DNA from: Marinifilum flexuosum
Lineage (GTDB): Bacteria > Bacteroidota > Bacteroidia > Bacteroidales > Marinifilaceae
Length of the DNA: 64,000 bases
Reading direction: 5' to 3'
NCBI RefSeq assembly: GCF_003610555.1
Contig: NZ_RAPQ01000014.1
Span: 46,227 to 110,226, forward strand
Shown here: positions 8,512 to 17,627 of the stretch, piece after piece
Numbering within the stretch: the first letter of the stretch is position 1
How the letters are laid out: each line of letters starts with the position of its first letter
Made by a program: the position numbers and the translations under genes
The notes under the pieces: generated by a model
Databases searched by the model: none
Told to the model about the DNA's origin: nothing
What the model saw: only the letters and a program-made list of their open reading frames with translations

Positions 8512-10866
8512 TCAACTTCCAAGCTTAAATTCAATCGGCAATGTGTAGCTTACTCTTACAGGCTTTCCTCTTTGTTTACCTGCTTTCCATTTGGGCATTG
8601 CCTTTATAACACGTAAGGCTTCTGCATCAAGCAAGGCATGAACTCCTCTTACAATTTTCACATCTACAACACTTCCATCTGTATCAATCACGAAATTCAC
8701 GAACACTCTTCCTTGAATCCCATTTTTACGAGCTGCTTCAGGATATTTTACATTTTCATTTAAATACTTGGTCAGAGCAGCAATTCCTCCAGGAAAGGAC
8801 GGCATATCTTCAACCAGCACAAATGGCAAATCCTCATCTTCCTCCTCCTCTTCTTCATACACCTCTTTCATCTCAACCACATACTCTTCATCTGCATCTG
8901 AATCCTCAATCTCTAAACAATCCTCTAAAGCGGCACCTTTTACACCAGGTTTGGTCATTCCTCCAATAGCTGAATTAGAAACACCTTGAGGAAGTGGAAT
9001 AGGTTGTTTCACACTGTTTTGTTTCCCTCCTTTATTCGAGACAATGGTATCGACTGCAATAAACGAAGTGTATTCGGTTAAAAGATTATATTTCAAGCCC
9101 AGATCTGTAATTACTCTTTTTAAGCTATCCCTGTTAACATTATTACTCCAACCATCTTTACCCAAATTATTATAATCCCCCAGAAGGCGAATTTTCTCCC
9201 TTGCCCAAAGATATTTTAAAGCTCTGTTTTCACTCTTATCATTCTTAATCTCTATGGATTGGGAAATGGCTTTTCCTCCACTTACTCCATTAACAATCAA
9301 CTTTCCTTTGGCACTTCCTCTGTACTTTCCCGAGATCACAATAGGACGCTCTGCAAACAGATCCGGCACCACCTCAGGCATAACATCATAAGCATTAAAA
9401 CCATCAAATCGATAAGTGACATTGGTCAGAACCGGCTGCGAAATATATTTTTGAAACTTTTCTGCTACAGACTTTGCCTCCTTTTCGTTTATGGCAACAA
9501 ATGGTTCCCCATAGCCCACATGCGCCATGCCTTCAATAATGTATCGATTCACACCGCTTCCAATTCCAAAAGAGAAAAAGTTAGCATTCCCCAAATTCTG
9601 ACGAATGTAATCGTAGGTTTGCTTTTCCACACTAACATAGCCATCAGTCAAAATCACAAACGAACGGGCAAAATCATCTTTCCGATTCATACCCATTGCG
9701 GTCTGCAATGCATTTAACAACTCGGTCCCTCCATATCCATTACTATTGTCCATAAAATGGATAGCCTTCTCAATGTTTTCTTGTGTAACAGGCAAGGATT
9801 CTTTAGCATAGGTCTGCGAGCCACCCGCAAAAAATACGATATTGAACAGATCGCTTGGTCTCAATCCCCCTAGCAGGTTTCGCATCAACTCCTTAGAAAT
9901 ATCCAATGGAAAACCATTCATCGAACCCGATACATCTACAATAAAAATATACTCACGCGCAGGTATATTTTCAGACTTTACCCTTGCTGGTGGTTGCAAC
10001 ATGGCCAGAAAGAACTTTTCTCCTTCGGCATTGTCATATACCAACACGCCCGTTTCAATCTGCTCACCAGCCAATTTGTACTGCAATATAAAATCCCGAT
10101 CACCACCATATGGATCAGCCATTGTAATACTTGCGCTGCTCTTTCCTGTATATCCAACTTTATTTTCGTGCGTTTCACAAAGTACACTTTGAATTGCAAT
10201 ACCAGCATTCAAATTCACTTTCAAATCAAGTCTCGATCTTGGTTCAACACCCTCCTTTAAATAAGGATTACCATTCCAATTGCTCTTGTTTCCGGATCGA
10301 TACTCTTCCTTACTAACATATCTGGGACCAACAACTGTAGGATATACAAACTCATAAACCTTATCGGTAGGAACAAGCAACTCTGTATACGACATGTCTA
10401 CCTCAACAGTAGCTCCAGGCACAATATTGGCCACACTCATTTTAAAAACATTGGCACGCTCTTCTTCTAGCAAGGATGCTGTTTTCCCCTTCTTCTTTGC
10501 TTTATCGTACATCTTTCTGGCCTTCTTCTTCTCCTCTATCTTTGCCCTGATCTTTCTATCACCAATGCTCATCTCCATATCATAAACCGCAGCTCGCGTT
10601 GATGCCGGAAAAACATAAATGGCTTCAATGGTCGACTTCCCTGTATTTGTATAGATTTGCTTTACATTTACGTCGGCAATTACCCCCGATACATTCACAT
10701 CTACTTTCGTAGATTTCAAGGGCAATCTAGCAAGCTCTCCCTCTCCGGTAAGCACAACAAAGTAAGGCGATTCTCCTTTGCCTGTATCTTTTGCAAAAAC
10801 AATACAAATACAATTAATCATTATCAAAGCCAGCAATACAATCTTCCTTTTCCAGTTCATCTTCAT
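8512..10866 (-). CDS. VIT-VWA domain protein with C-terminal TonB-like domain, exported
   Basis: 784 residues. A signal peptide (residues 1-25) is followed by a VIT domain (about 35-165; LPLKSTKVDVNVSG, AIYVFPAS, ERANVFKMSVANIVPG). A VWA domain starts at about 305 with the metal-site motif DVSGS at 311-315 and TDGY later. A helical and low-complexity acidic linker (EEEEEDED) leads to a TonB C-terminal-like domain over about the last 85 residues (PSFPGGIAALTKYL, YPEAARKNGIQGRVFV, KWKAGKQRGKPV). VIT-VWA pairs act in surface adhesion and stress or co-translocation roles; the TonB-type domain suggests contact with an outer-membrane partner. No TonB N-terminal membrane anchor is present, so it cannot act as a normal energy transducer. 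Confidence 0.9.
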   Translation of the reverse strand: MKMNWKRKIVLLALIMINCICIVFAKDTGKGESPYFVVLTGEGELARLPLKSTKVDVNVSGVIADVNVKQIYTNTGKSTIEAIYVFPASTRAAVYDMEMSIGDRKIRAKIEEKKKARKMYDKAKKKGKTASLLEEERANVFKMSVANIVPGATVEVDMSYTELLVPTDKVYEFVYPTVVGPRYVSKEEYRSGNKSNWNGNPYLKEGVEPRSRLDLKVNLNAGIAIQSVLCETHENKVGYTGKSSASITMADPYGGDRDFILQYKLAGEQIETGVLVYDNAEGEKFFLAMLQPPARVKSENIPAREYIFIVDVSGSMNGFPLDISKELMRNLLGGLRPSDLFNIVFFAGGSQTYAKESLPVTQENIEKAIHFMDNSNGYGGTELLNALQTAMGMNRKDDFARSFVILTDGYVSVEKQTYDYIRQNLGNANFFSFGIGSGVNRYIIEGMAHVGYGEPFVAINEKEAKSVAEKFQKYISQPVLTNVTYRFDGFNAYDVMPEVVPDLFAERPIVISGKYRGSAKGKLIVNGVSGGKAISQSIEIKNDKSENRALKYLWAREKIRLLGDYNNLGKDGWSNNVNRDSLKRVITDLGLKYNLLTEYTSFIAVDTIVSNKGGKQNSVKQPIPLPQGVSNSAIGGMTKPGVKGAALEDCLEIEDSDADEEYVVEMKEVYEEEEEEDEDLPFVLVEDMPSFPGGIAALTKYLNENVKYPEAARKNGIQGRVFVNFVIDTDGSVVDVKIVRGVHALLDAEALRVIKAMPKWKAGKQRGKPVRVSYTLPIEFKLGS

Positions 10867-11198
10867 ACCAATCTGTTTTTAGTTCAACTCTCGATACCCT
10901 CACCCCTTTTCCCTTCACTCAACGGTATCCTACCACTAATATAAATATTATAAACTAAACTTTTAGTTTAAACTCTTGTAAGAATCATTTTAAATAAACA
11001 CCAACACATCTTTTGATAAATCACAATCCTTTTAATACATTACAAAAAAAGAGCTTCATTACTGAAGCTCTTTTCGTATTTATTCAAATTATAATTCCTA
11101 TCGTATCAATTTTATTTGCAGCCATTTAAAACCGTGAAATATCAGAACCAAGGAGCTGAAACTTAAGCTCAAAACATCCCTCATCCATCAACTTCATG
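10867..11198. other. intergenic region with palindrome and terminator
   Basis: 332 bases without a gene. A perfect AAACTAAA-ct-TTTAGTTT palindrome lies at 10952-10969, 86-103 bases upstream of the VIT-VWA start, and could be an operator. The other element is the terminator at 11044-11074. Confidence 0.5.
11044..11074 (-). terminator. terminator after the DUF3592 gene (bidirectional form)
   Basis: Perfect stem GAGCTTCA / TGAAGCTC with loop TTAC, flanked by A7 on the left and T4 on the right, so it can work on both strands. The gene ending at 11199 (minus) is the one it serves. Confidence 0.85.
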
Positions 11199-11987
11199 TT
11201 AACTGGTACCCATTGCACTTTTCTCAACAATATAATCTCTCATTCTAATCGGCAAATCCTCAAGAACAACTGCCTGGGTATGATTATGCGAATCAACAAG
11301 CATAGTACTCATACGAATCCTACTCATACTATATTCATCCTGAATCGCATAAAGCTCTTTCGTGTAGACAGAACCCGAAACTTCATAAGAATACTGTAAT
11401 CGGTAAAATGATTTAGAATTTCCAATCTGAAAACTTGGTAACTTAATCTCCGACTGAATCTTTGCAGGTAGTATTTTGAATCCAGACTTTAGCGTTTTTA
11501 ACAACATCACCTTTTTATAGATTGGAACACTAACAATCACAAAACCAGGCGCTATCAAAACAAACAAAAGACTGATAATATCAATTCCAAAAGCACCATT
11601 CTTTGTTCCATTAATTCTTGATATATCCAACTCATCCTTTACATACACAACAGCAACCGTATCCCCCACACCAATCGATTCTTCGTAGCCAAACGATTCT
11701 CCTGTAACTCTAGCATCCTCTAGGTAAAACTCATACTTGTATTTCAAAGCCCTTTTACCATTCAGCGAAGAATTCGTTTCCTGCACAGCCAACACAACTC
11801 CTTTTGTTTCAGATACCGATTCAGCATCATACTTTGAATCTTGAAAATCAACACTAGGCAAAAAAGCCATTAATATGATCGTTGGTACAAATAATACAAA
11901 CAATCCCATTGTAACCAACTTTCCTGAAAACAATGTCTTCACTTTTAATCCAAATGGAATTTTATTCAATTGCTTCACTTTTTGCAT
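11199..11987 (-). CDS. DUF3592 domain membrane protein
   Basis: 262 residues with transmembrane helices near residues 28-48 and 135-155. Between them is a beta-rich exposed domain (TKGVVLAVQETN, YKYEFYLEDARVTG, GVGDTVAVVYVKD) that matches the DUF3592 pattern of a small extracytoplasmic fold between two helices. The C-terminal half is a second beta-rich domain. Function unknown. The minus-strand leader GGAGAAAGGAAGAA before the ATG at 11987 is a good purine-rich ribosome site. The gene follows the 12002 gene by 14 bases. Confidence 0.7.
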   Translation of the reverse strand: MQKVKQLNKIPFGLKVKTLFSGKLVTMGLFVLFVPTIILMAFLPSVDFQDSKYDAESVSETKGVVLAVQETNSSLNGKRALKYKYEFYLEDARVTGESFGYEESIGVGDTVAVVYVKDELDISRINGTKNGAFGIDIISLLFVLIAPGFVIVSVPIYKKVMLLKTLKSGFKILPAKIQSEIKLPSFQIGNSKSFYRLQYSYEVSGSVYTKELYAIQDEYSMSRIRMSTMLVDSHNHTQAVVLEDLPIRMRDYIVEKSAMGTS

Positions 11988-12001
11988 TTCTTCCTTTCTC
12001 C

Positions 12002-13138
12002 TTATTCCCTTCTCTTCAATTCAACCTTTAAGGATTTTCCTTCAGTATTGGTCCAAACCCCTACAATACTTTTGTTGTCATCCGATACACTTAAACTAAA
12101 CTCTCCTGTATTATCATCATTCTCATTGTACTCACTTAAAACAAGCCCATTATCTTTCGCTTCTCCGCTCAAGTGAATTGTTCTGCCTACATTATTGTAC
12201 AAATAAACCCCACTCACATATTCATCCGAATACTTATCAAGCACCAATGTAATAGGATACTTTCCAGCAATATGACCGTAGAATATTTTATCAGAGTAAT
12301 GCGTTTCAAAATCCCCAGGCTTTTCATCGAAAAGAAGATTCAAACCATACTTCGACAAAAGCGGCTTAATCAGTGAATATTTCATTGTATTTTCAAAATC
12401 TCCAATAGCATCCAAGGCTCTCATGGCATGGTTCGAACATCTTCCACGATAAACAACCAACTCCTCTTTCTTTAAACAAAACTCTTTTGAGAAGCTATAT
12501 TCTTCAATTGTCTTTATACAATCCTCATAAATGGAAACTTCATCATAAGAGTCTTCAAGATCACTTTTTAAACTCTCAATTAAGCTTTCATCATTTGATG
12601 CTTGAATTTCTTTATAGATTTCCGAAATCCCCTGGTAAGAAGATGCAATAGCAGCCTGAAGACTCAACTTCCTCTCATTATTGATCATCTTCTTAAAAAT
12701 TTCATAACCATCTACAGTAAAAAGATCCGGCAGATAAACCACCTCTCCATTGCGCAAATCAAAATTCTCATGATCAGTAGAATAAGAGCTATAAGCCCCC
12801 ATAAACTCTTCATTCAATTCAACTGACAAGAACGCCTTATTATTCTCAATAATTCTATAATCAACCGATTGCCTCCCATGAAAACGATCTTCTTGTGGCC
12901 AATCCTTTTCAAACACATGCTCTTTCTCTTTCCCAACAAGCAGACCAAGTCTATTCATCTGAAGAAACTGATTAACAGCATTCGACACCTTTGAATCTTC
13001 CGAAGCCCCAAAAACAGGAAAGGATGATGTCATTCGATTATAAGCATTTTGCTTACGATAAACCTTCTCCACTTTCAATTGTGCAATACCTACAGCAGAA
13101 TAACACAACAAAACCATTAGCATTAAATTATATTTCAT
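12002..13138 (-). CDS. exported protein, RsiV/DUF3298-like
   Basis: 378 residues from the ATG at 13138 (MKYNLMLM); the frame continues to a TTG at 13156. Signal peptide of about 18 residues ending VGIAQ. The layout of a FPVFGASEDSKVSNAVNQF segment followed by NFDLRNGEVVYLPDLF recalls the DUF4163/DUF3298 pair of RsiV-like proteins. The C-terminal 120 residues are a beta-rich domain (GHIAGKYPITLVLDK, GEFSLSVSDDNKSIVGVW). No catalytic motif is seen. The pairing with the DUF3592 gene 14 bases downstream suggests a common envelope role. Confidence 0.65.
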   Translation of the reverse strand: MKYNLMLMVLLCYSAVGIAQLKVEKVYRKQNAYNRMTSSFPVFGASEDSKVSNAVNQFLQMNRLGLLVGKEKEHVFEKDWPQEDRFHGRQSVDYRIIENNKAFLSVELNEEFMGAYSSYSTDHENFDLRNGEVVYLPDLFTVDGYEIFKKMINNERKLSLQAAIASSYQGISEIYKEIQASNDESLIESLKSDLEDSYDEVSIYEDCIKTIEEYSFSKEFCLKKEELVVYRGRCSNHAMRALDAIGDFENTMKYSLIKPLLSKYGLNLLFDEKPGDFETHYSDKIFYGHIAGKYPITLVLDKYSDEYVSGVYLYNNVGRTIHLSGEAKDNGLVLSEYNENDDNTGEFSLSVSDDNKSIVGVWTNTEGKSLKVELKRRE

Positions 13139-13199
13139 TCTATTTAAAATTATCAACTCATCCCATTACTCAAATTCTTGCAGTTACCTCCCCTTCTCC

Positions 13200-13241
13200 T
13201 TTCTCCTTATTACTTTCTCCTTATTACTTTCTCCTTATTAC
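13200..13241. repeat. three perfect 14-bp tandem repeats at a gene end
   Basis: TTTCTCCTTATTAC is repeated three times without a mismatch at 13200-13213, 13214-13227 and 13228-13241, with a partial copy on each side. On the minus strand it covers the last codons and the stop of the 13224-13547 gene. Confidence 0.9.
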
Positions 13242-13547
13242 TTTCTCTTTCTCCAACATCAAAAGAGCAAATACTACAACACCCAAGAGCGGATAAAACA
13301 GTGCAGCAACACAAGCCAAGACCACATGCTTCAAATTCTCCTTTCTAAAGTCTACAATCAACAAAACAATCACAATCAGGCGAATTAAATAATTAACGAA
13401 ATTAGGAATGCTTTGAAGCAAGTCATAAGTTGCACGATCTAAAGAATCCAATATGAAAACATTAACATAGATCCACGGTATTACAAATAGAGATGAAATG
13501 ATTAATAAAATGATATACTTATTCAATACTTTCAATAACTTACTCAT
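13224..13547 (-). CDS. small membrane protein (paralogue of the upstream gene)
   Basis: 107 residues from the ATG at 13547 (MSKLLKVLNKY); the frame runs upstream to a TTG at 13592 inside the neighbouring gene. Three hydrophobic segments. The region NYLIRLIVIVLLIVDFRKEN then YPLLGVVVFALLMLEK lines up with the neighbour's EYLINIAFVVLLYKEMKKEN then SSLMGVLFFLFVVAYEK, so the two arose by tandem duplication. The start overlaps the upstream gene's end (13540) by 8 bases. Confidence 0.7.
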   Translation of the reverse strand: MSKLLKVLNKYIILLIISSLFVIPWIYVNVFILDSLDRATYDLLQSIPNFVNYLIRLIVIVLLIVDFRKENLKHVVLACVAALFYPLLGVVVFALLMLEKEKVIRRK

Positions 13548-13884
13548 AACGATTATATTTAACCAAACCCATTTTCTCATAGGCCACAACAAACAGAAAG
13601 AACAACACTCCCATTAAGGATGAAAAGAAAGTCAATACCAGAATAGGAATGGATTTGATATTTTCTTTTTTCATTTCCTTATACAACAAAACCACAAAGG
13701 CAATATTGATTAAATACTCTATTGTCGAAAACAAGAATCCCGTTCCTAAACTTTTCACTATTCCCCCTGGCAATTCCCTTGACAATAGATCTGGCCAAAT
13801 CGTCATTATAACGTTGGGCAATAAATGAGATAGAATCAACGCAGACACCAATAAAATGGCATACTTTTTAATGTATGGTATCAT
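13540..13884 (-). CDS. small membrane protein
   Basis: 114 residues with three hydrophobic segments (residues about 8-28, 47-67, 80-103). It is paralogous to the next gene, as shown by the shared YLI...VVLL...KKEN...GV...EK pattern. I do not recognise the family. The ATG at 13884 lies 3 bases before the stop of the larger membrane-protein gene at 13888, so the three genes form a tightly packed operon. Confidence 0.7.
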   Translation of the reverse strand: MIPYIKKYAILLVSALILSHLLPNVIMTIWPDLLSRELPGGIVKSLGTGFLFSTIEYLINIAFVVLLYKEMKKENIKSIPILVLTFFSSLMGVLFFLFVVAYEKMGLVKYNRYE

Positions 13885-13887
13885 ATT

Positions 13888-14979
13888 TTAGCTTAAATTT
13901 CGTCTATATTCTTGTCCGCCTTGAATTCCGCCAATCGCCTCCATCACCATTTCTTGTTCCAAATCACTTTTCCAGCCCATTTTCGACAATTCATGCTTTA
14001 CAGCCAGTTCATTTTTTCCTTTCACAAAATGATACATTGCATAATCAATCACCTCAACAGGTACTCTCTCGATAGAAATGTTTACGATAGCAGCAACTGT
14101 TCTTAAAAATCCAATCAAGTATGATAGGCCAATCTGAATAGCCCACGAAACAACAAGACCAATAGCACCAACATTCATACTTTTGATTGTTAAACCTTGT
14201 TCCATGCGCAATTTTATAAATTCAAAGAATCCAATCGGATCATTTCCATACCTTGTCAGTACAAGCTGATACTGAAACACCTGATTCATCAAAAAGGTAA
14301 GAACAATCCCACCGATCAACACATATTTAATTTTGCCCCAATCAGTATAATTACCCTGTTTCATTAAAAGCTTCAAAACAAATGCAAGACTAACGCCCAC
14401 GCCCAATTCAAATAAAAAGATCACGTACATTCCTTCAAGCGACAACAGCGCAATCACAAATGCCAGGAATAACGATACAACACCAACTCCAAGCAAAGGC
14501 ACCCATAACTGTGGCTCTTTGTATTTTTCAGGAACAGGCAAAGATTCAGGCACTTCATAATCATCCCAATTGTCCTTTCTCTCAACCTCTTTCTCAAGCT
14601 CAACAAGTTTGTCAGCATCGTAGTCTTTCAAAACTTCATTAAAGGCGAAAATAAACAGCTTCACTCTTTTTGAGTTTTTACCCATATCCCACATTTCATT
14701 CCCAAGCGATTCACTCTTTACCTCTACTTCGCCCGAATGATTGGCTTTGGCAACAATACTATGTGTCGAACTTCCAAAGCTATTAGCCCTTTTGGCTTCA
14801 ATCTGATGGTCATCAAAATAAACAAGCTCCCAGTCCAAAGCTTCAAAAGCCATTTTCGCAATCTCAACAAAAACCCTTGCTTTTATCCCTATCCTAAACT
14901 CTTCTTTATACTTCGGCGTAAAAGCAAACGAATGCTTTCCCTTTATATCAGCTTCAAAATCTTTATACTTCTTATCCAT
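13888..14979 (-). CDS. hypothetical membrane protein with soluble N-terminal domain
   Basis: 363 residues. Residues 1-150 form a soluble alpha/beta domain containing EALDWELVYFDDHQIEAKR and EVKSESLGNEMWDMGKNS, a pattern seen in small domains that precede membrane regions in Bacteroidota unknowns. Four hydrophobic segments follow between about residues 165 and 320, then a short helical tail. The role is unknown. First gene of a packed operon with the two small membrane proteins. Confidence 0.7.
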   Translation of the reverse strand: MDKKYKDFEADIKGKHSFAFTPKYKEEFRIGIKARVFVEIAKMAFEALDWELVYFDDHQIEAKRANSFGSSTHSIVAKANHSGEVEVKSESLGNEMWDMGKNSKRVKLFIFAFNEVLKDYDADKLVELEKEVERKDNWDDYEVPESLPVPEKYKEPQLWVPLLGVGVVSLFLAFVIALLSLEGMYVIFLFELGVGVSLAFVLKLLMKQGNYTDWGKIKYVLIGGIVLTFLMNQVFQYQLVLTRYGNDPIGFFEFIKLRMEQGLTIKSMNVGAIGLVVSWAIQIGLSYLIGFLRTVAAIVNISIERVPVEVIDYAMYHFVKGKNELAVKHELSKMGWKSDLEQEMVMEAIGGIQGGQEYRRNLS

Positions 14980-15042
14980 TTGTGATATCTGTTTTTTTAA
15001 TTAGCGGTGAATATTCCTTCAAACTCTGACATAAACATTAGC

Positions 15043-15498
15043 TCATTCCTTTGCATAGATTCTAATCATTCCTCCAACTTTTTTCATGCCATGCTTCATC
15101 ACTGCTTTAAGCGGAGGAACAACAATTATTGAATCAACCAATTCTGGATTAACAGCATTAAAACCATTTGGTCCACTTGCTTTATCATTAATAAACACAT
15201 CAGGATTGGCTTTAAAATAAAGAATAGGAAAAACTTGTTTCATAATCACTTTCTTAGGCAATCTTGTTTGAATCACATACAATCCCCCCTTGCCATAATC
15301 GCCCATGAACACACAAGCCGAATCTGGTTCAATAAAAAAGCTTTCTACAATATCACTTTCATTAAAATCTTTCAGGAATTCTTCTTTCGATAGATTGATA
15401 AAATATCCATCAACAGCCACAATCGGCACTTCTTGCGAATATGCAATAACGGATACAAACAAAAATAAAATCGTGTAAACTTGTTTCGTAAAATTCAT
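15043..15498 (-). CDS. small exported protein
   Basis: 151 residues with a clear signal peptide (residues 1-21, ending VIAYSQ). The stretch FFIEPDSACVFMGDYGKGGLYVIQTR and the late VGGMIRIYAK weakly recall the small plug-like domain (IDSI...GRGGVIIITTK) found in Bacteroidota TonB-related proteins. No other motif. I do not assign a function. Confidence 0.65.
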   Translation of the reverse strand: MNFTKQVYTILFLFVSVIAYSQEVPIVAVDGYFINLSKEEFLKDFNESDIVESFFIEPDSACVFMGDYGKGGLYVIQTRLPKKVIMKQVFPILYFKANPDVFINDKASGPNGFNAVNPELVDSIIVVPPLKAVMKHGMKKVGGMIRIYAKE

Positions 15499-15647
15499 AT
15501 GCTAATTATTTTCAATCATTCTGCTCGGTTAAAACCTGTGCCTTATTACTCACAACCCTCTTTGCAATAAAATCACAAAGCACTCTTCTCATGCCACTTT
15601 AACATCTCATCCCCTTCTAACCCTAACTCAATTTGTTGCGGTCAACT

Positions 15648-15671
15648 CCCCTTCTCCTCGAGGAGAAGGGG
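15648..15671. repeat. 24-bp perfect palindrome (REP-like)
   Basis: CCCCTTCTCCTC followed directly by GAGGAGAAGGGG, then CTGGGGGTTGAGG. It sits alone in the 212-base gap between two genes. GC-rich palindromes of this form recur between genes in Bacteroidota genomes; only one copy is in this window. Confidence 0.75.
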
Positions 15672-15710
15672 CTGGGGGTTGAGGTATTTTCCCAACACAA
15701 AATCAAACAA

Positions 15711-16418
15711 CTACTCTTCTTCATCCAAATCAATTAAAAAGTCGATGCAAAGCTCAACTGTTTCTTTTTGGTCATTATACCCCCAATAAGTTGGATAGTA
15801 ACCATCACCCCAACCTGATGCAAACATCATAACATTCATTTCTGATTCACCGCTAAGAACATGGTTGTTCCAATCTCCTAAATCTCTTGAATATTGATGC
15901 GAAGCAGAGTACTTCTCAAACTCCTGAGCCAATAAATCATCGTAATAGTTTTGATCCGGATTCTTTTCATAGAACTCATCCATCTTATTCAGATACCTTA
16001 CATTGGTTTCCTCATCAAGAAAACAAGCCAAGCCAGCATCAACAGGAAAGCCAAAGTATTCACCATCCTTTATACTGCTTAAATCATCAATCTTCATATC
16101 ATCAGTCACAGCAAGTATCCAGCTTGTAGCTTTCTCTGCTCGGAACTTAATTTTAGCAAAAGCCACTCTGTAATGTTCAGGTTCAACTTCAGCAATATAA
16201 ATACACACAGGATATGTACCCGGATGAACCGTACGAGAAAACGGCTTTATGCTATGAGTAAAAAAAGGATCGCTTGCTATAATTCTACCTGTAGGCAAAT
16301 GAATATTTCCAATCTCTATTTCCTTCAGCTCATCCGAATTCGAATCAGACAATTCATAACGAATCTCCAAGTCGCGATGTGCTAACTTCTGTTTTTTAAA
16401 TAAATCGAATAATCCCAT
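15711..16418 (-). CDS. DUF4241 domain protein
   Basis: 235 residues, cytoplasmic. The core matches DUF4241: PTGRIIASDPFF, then RTVHPGTYPVCIYIAEV, VAFAKIKF, FPVDAGLACFLDE and, near the C-terminus, FASGWGDGYYPTYWGYN. DUF4241 proteins are often found among polymorphic-toxin immunity genes, but no toxin gene is adjacent here, so this stays a family call only. The acidic C-terminus ends LDEEE. Confidence 0.85.
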   Translation of the reverse strand: MGLFDLFKKQKLAHRDLEIRYELSDSNSDELKEIEIGNIHLPTGRIIASDPFFTHSIKPFSRTVHPGTYPVCIYIAEVEPEHYRVAFAKIKFRAEKATSWILAVTDDMKIDDLSSIKDGEYFGFPVDAGLACFLDEETNVRYLNKMDEFYEKNPDQNYYDDLLAQEFEKYSASHQYSRDLGDWNNHVLSGESEMNVMMFASGWGDGYYPTYWGYNDQKETVELCIDFLIDLDEEE

Positions 16419-16429
16419 GTTTTCTGATT

Positions 16430-16508
16430 AGGACTAACACTGCGTATATGCACAGTATGCCTTTGTTGCACCTGCGGCAGGCATATTGGTTATATACATT
16501 ATAGGCAA
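16430..16508. repeat. attC-like imperfect inverted repeat 3' of the transglutaminase-like gene
   Basis: GACTAAC (16432-16438) is followed by GTATAT (16444-16449) and TATGCCT (16456-16462). The right arm has AGGCATA (16479-16485), ATATAC (16492-16497) and ATAGGC (16501-16506). The two inner pairs are perfect and nested. This is the layout of an integron attC site (outer AAC/GTT boxes and inner boxes with a spacer), but the right outer box is poor. Confidence 0.35.
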
Positions 16509-16511
16509 GCT

Positions 16512-17582
16512 TTATATTTTAATTAGTTTAATCACGTCTTTGTTAATAAATGGTCCTCCTGGGTAATTTTTTGTATAGTCAAAACTTAACCAAATACCAT
16601 CTTCATTTTGTACTACACCAAAATCATCGTCATAAATATCAGTGAAAAGCTTATTTAAAAGAGGTTTAACTTTCAAATTGAAATCGTATTTATTTTCAGC
16701 AACAAGAACCACAGGAAAAGCGTGTTGTTCAACCCAAACTATCCTTGTTTTTCCACCTACTGCTTTTATACACGCTGACATTAAAATTGAATAGTCATCA
16801 CAATCTCCAGCCATTGAATTTAAACTTTCGGAAGCTTTTGCGTAATGCTCTACCTCTGATGGGTCTGAAACATATTTCCATGAACCATTAATTGTTTTAA
16901 ATACAGAAAAATACCTTATAATATCTCCATAGTTTTTAAACAATTCATCTTCATTCTCAGAAAAATATTCAATCGATGCCTTATTCGAAAACTGTTTAAT
17001 TTCAGAACTATTATAGTCAACTGAACTTACTAAGTCACTTTCGACACTTAAAACAATAGCTTCATTAACATCCTTAATCAGATTTGGATTGTTCTCAAAT
17101 TTCTTTTCTACTAATGATAAATAACTTCTAAAAGCTTTCTCATAAGTTAATCCTCTTTTGTTAAAATATTGATTATATCCCATTTTCAAAAGCATGAAAA
17201 CTAATAAACCAAATGCAAACCTTTTAAACTTATAAACAATGAAGTATAATACTAAAGCAAAAATAATAGCAATCACAATCATTCTGGTCTCTATCGATTC
17301 AATAGGTATCCACATTAGATATTGGTAATAACCAACGACTAAAGGAATAGCTATAACTAAGGCTATTAAAAGCAGAACAACATGTCCGAAACAACCTATA
17401 CCATTTTTGTTCTCCTCAATAATTGTCTCATTTTCTGATTTATCCTGTATATCACACTCTAGTCTATCGTTATATTCTAGTTCTTCGTTGCAAGAAGGAC
17501 ATGTGAATTTCACACGTTTACCAGTTGGTACGTTAACTTTCTTTGAACACTTTGGGCAACTAACTACTTTTTTTTCTGTCAT
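16512..17582 (-). CDS. zinc-ribbon, membrane-anchored transglutaminase-like protein
   Basis: 356 residues. An N-terminal zinc ribbon has Cys9, Cys12, Cys28 and Cys31 (the MJ0042-type layout). Two to three transmembrane helices follow (about 65-85, 100-130). The C-terminal transglutaminase-like domain has the nucleophile in AGDCDDYS (Cys261) and the His in EQHAFPV (His287), with a candidate Asp in SFDYT. Such domains act as cysteine peptidases or cross-linkers. The gene is more AT-balanced than its neighbours to the right of base 2000, and it is followed by an attC-like repeat, both hints of transfer. Confidence 0.8.
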   Translation of the reverse strand: MTEKKVVSCPKCSKKVNVPTGKRVKFTCPSCNEELEYNDRLECDIQDKSENETIIEENKNGIGCFGHVVLLLIALVIAIPLVVGYYQYLMWIPIESIETRMIVIAIIFALVLYFIVYKFKRFAFGLLVFMLLKMGYNQYFNKRGLTYEKAFRSYLSLVEKKFENNPNLIKDVNEAIVLSVESDLVSSVDYNSSEIKQFSNKASIEYFSENEDELFKNYGDIIRYFSVFKTINGSWKYVSDPSEVEHYAKASESLNSMAGDCDDYSILMSACIKAVGGKTRIVWVEQHAFPVVLVAENKYDFNLKVKPLLNKLFTDIYDDDFGVVQNEDGIWLSFDYTKNYPGGPFINKDVIKLIKI

Positions 17583-17627
17583 TTATTTTAAATCTATTGT
17601 TTTTATTAGGTTGTGTTTTTAATGTTT

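Noticed and set aside
8768..8989. Serine-rich plus-strand frame opposite the VIT-VWA gene
   Set aside because: It is the antisense shadow of the acidic Glu/Asp linker of the real gene.
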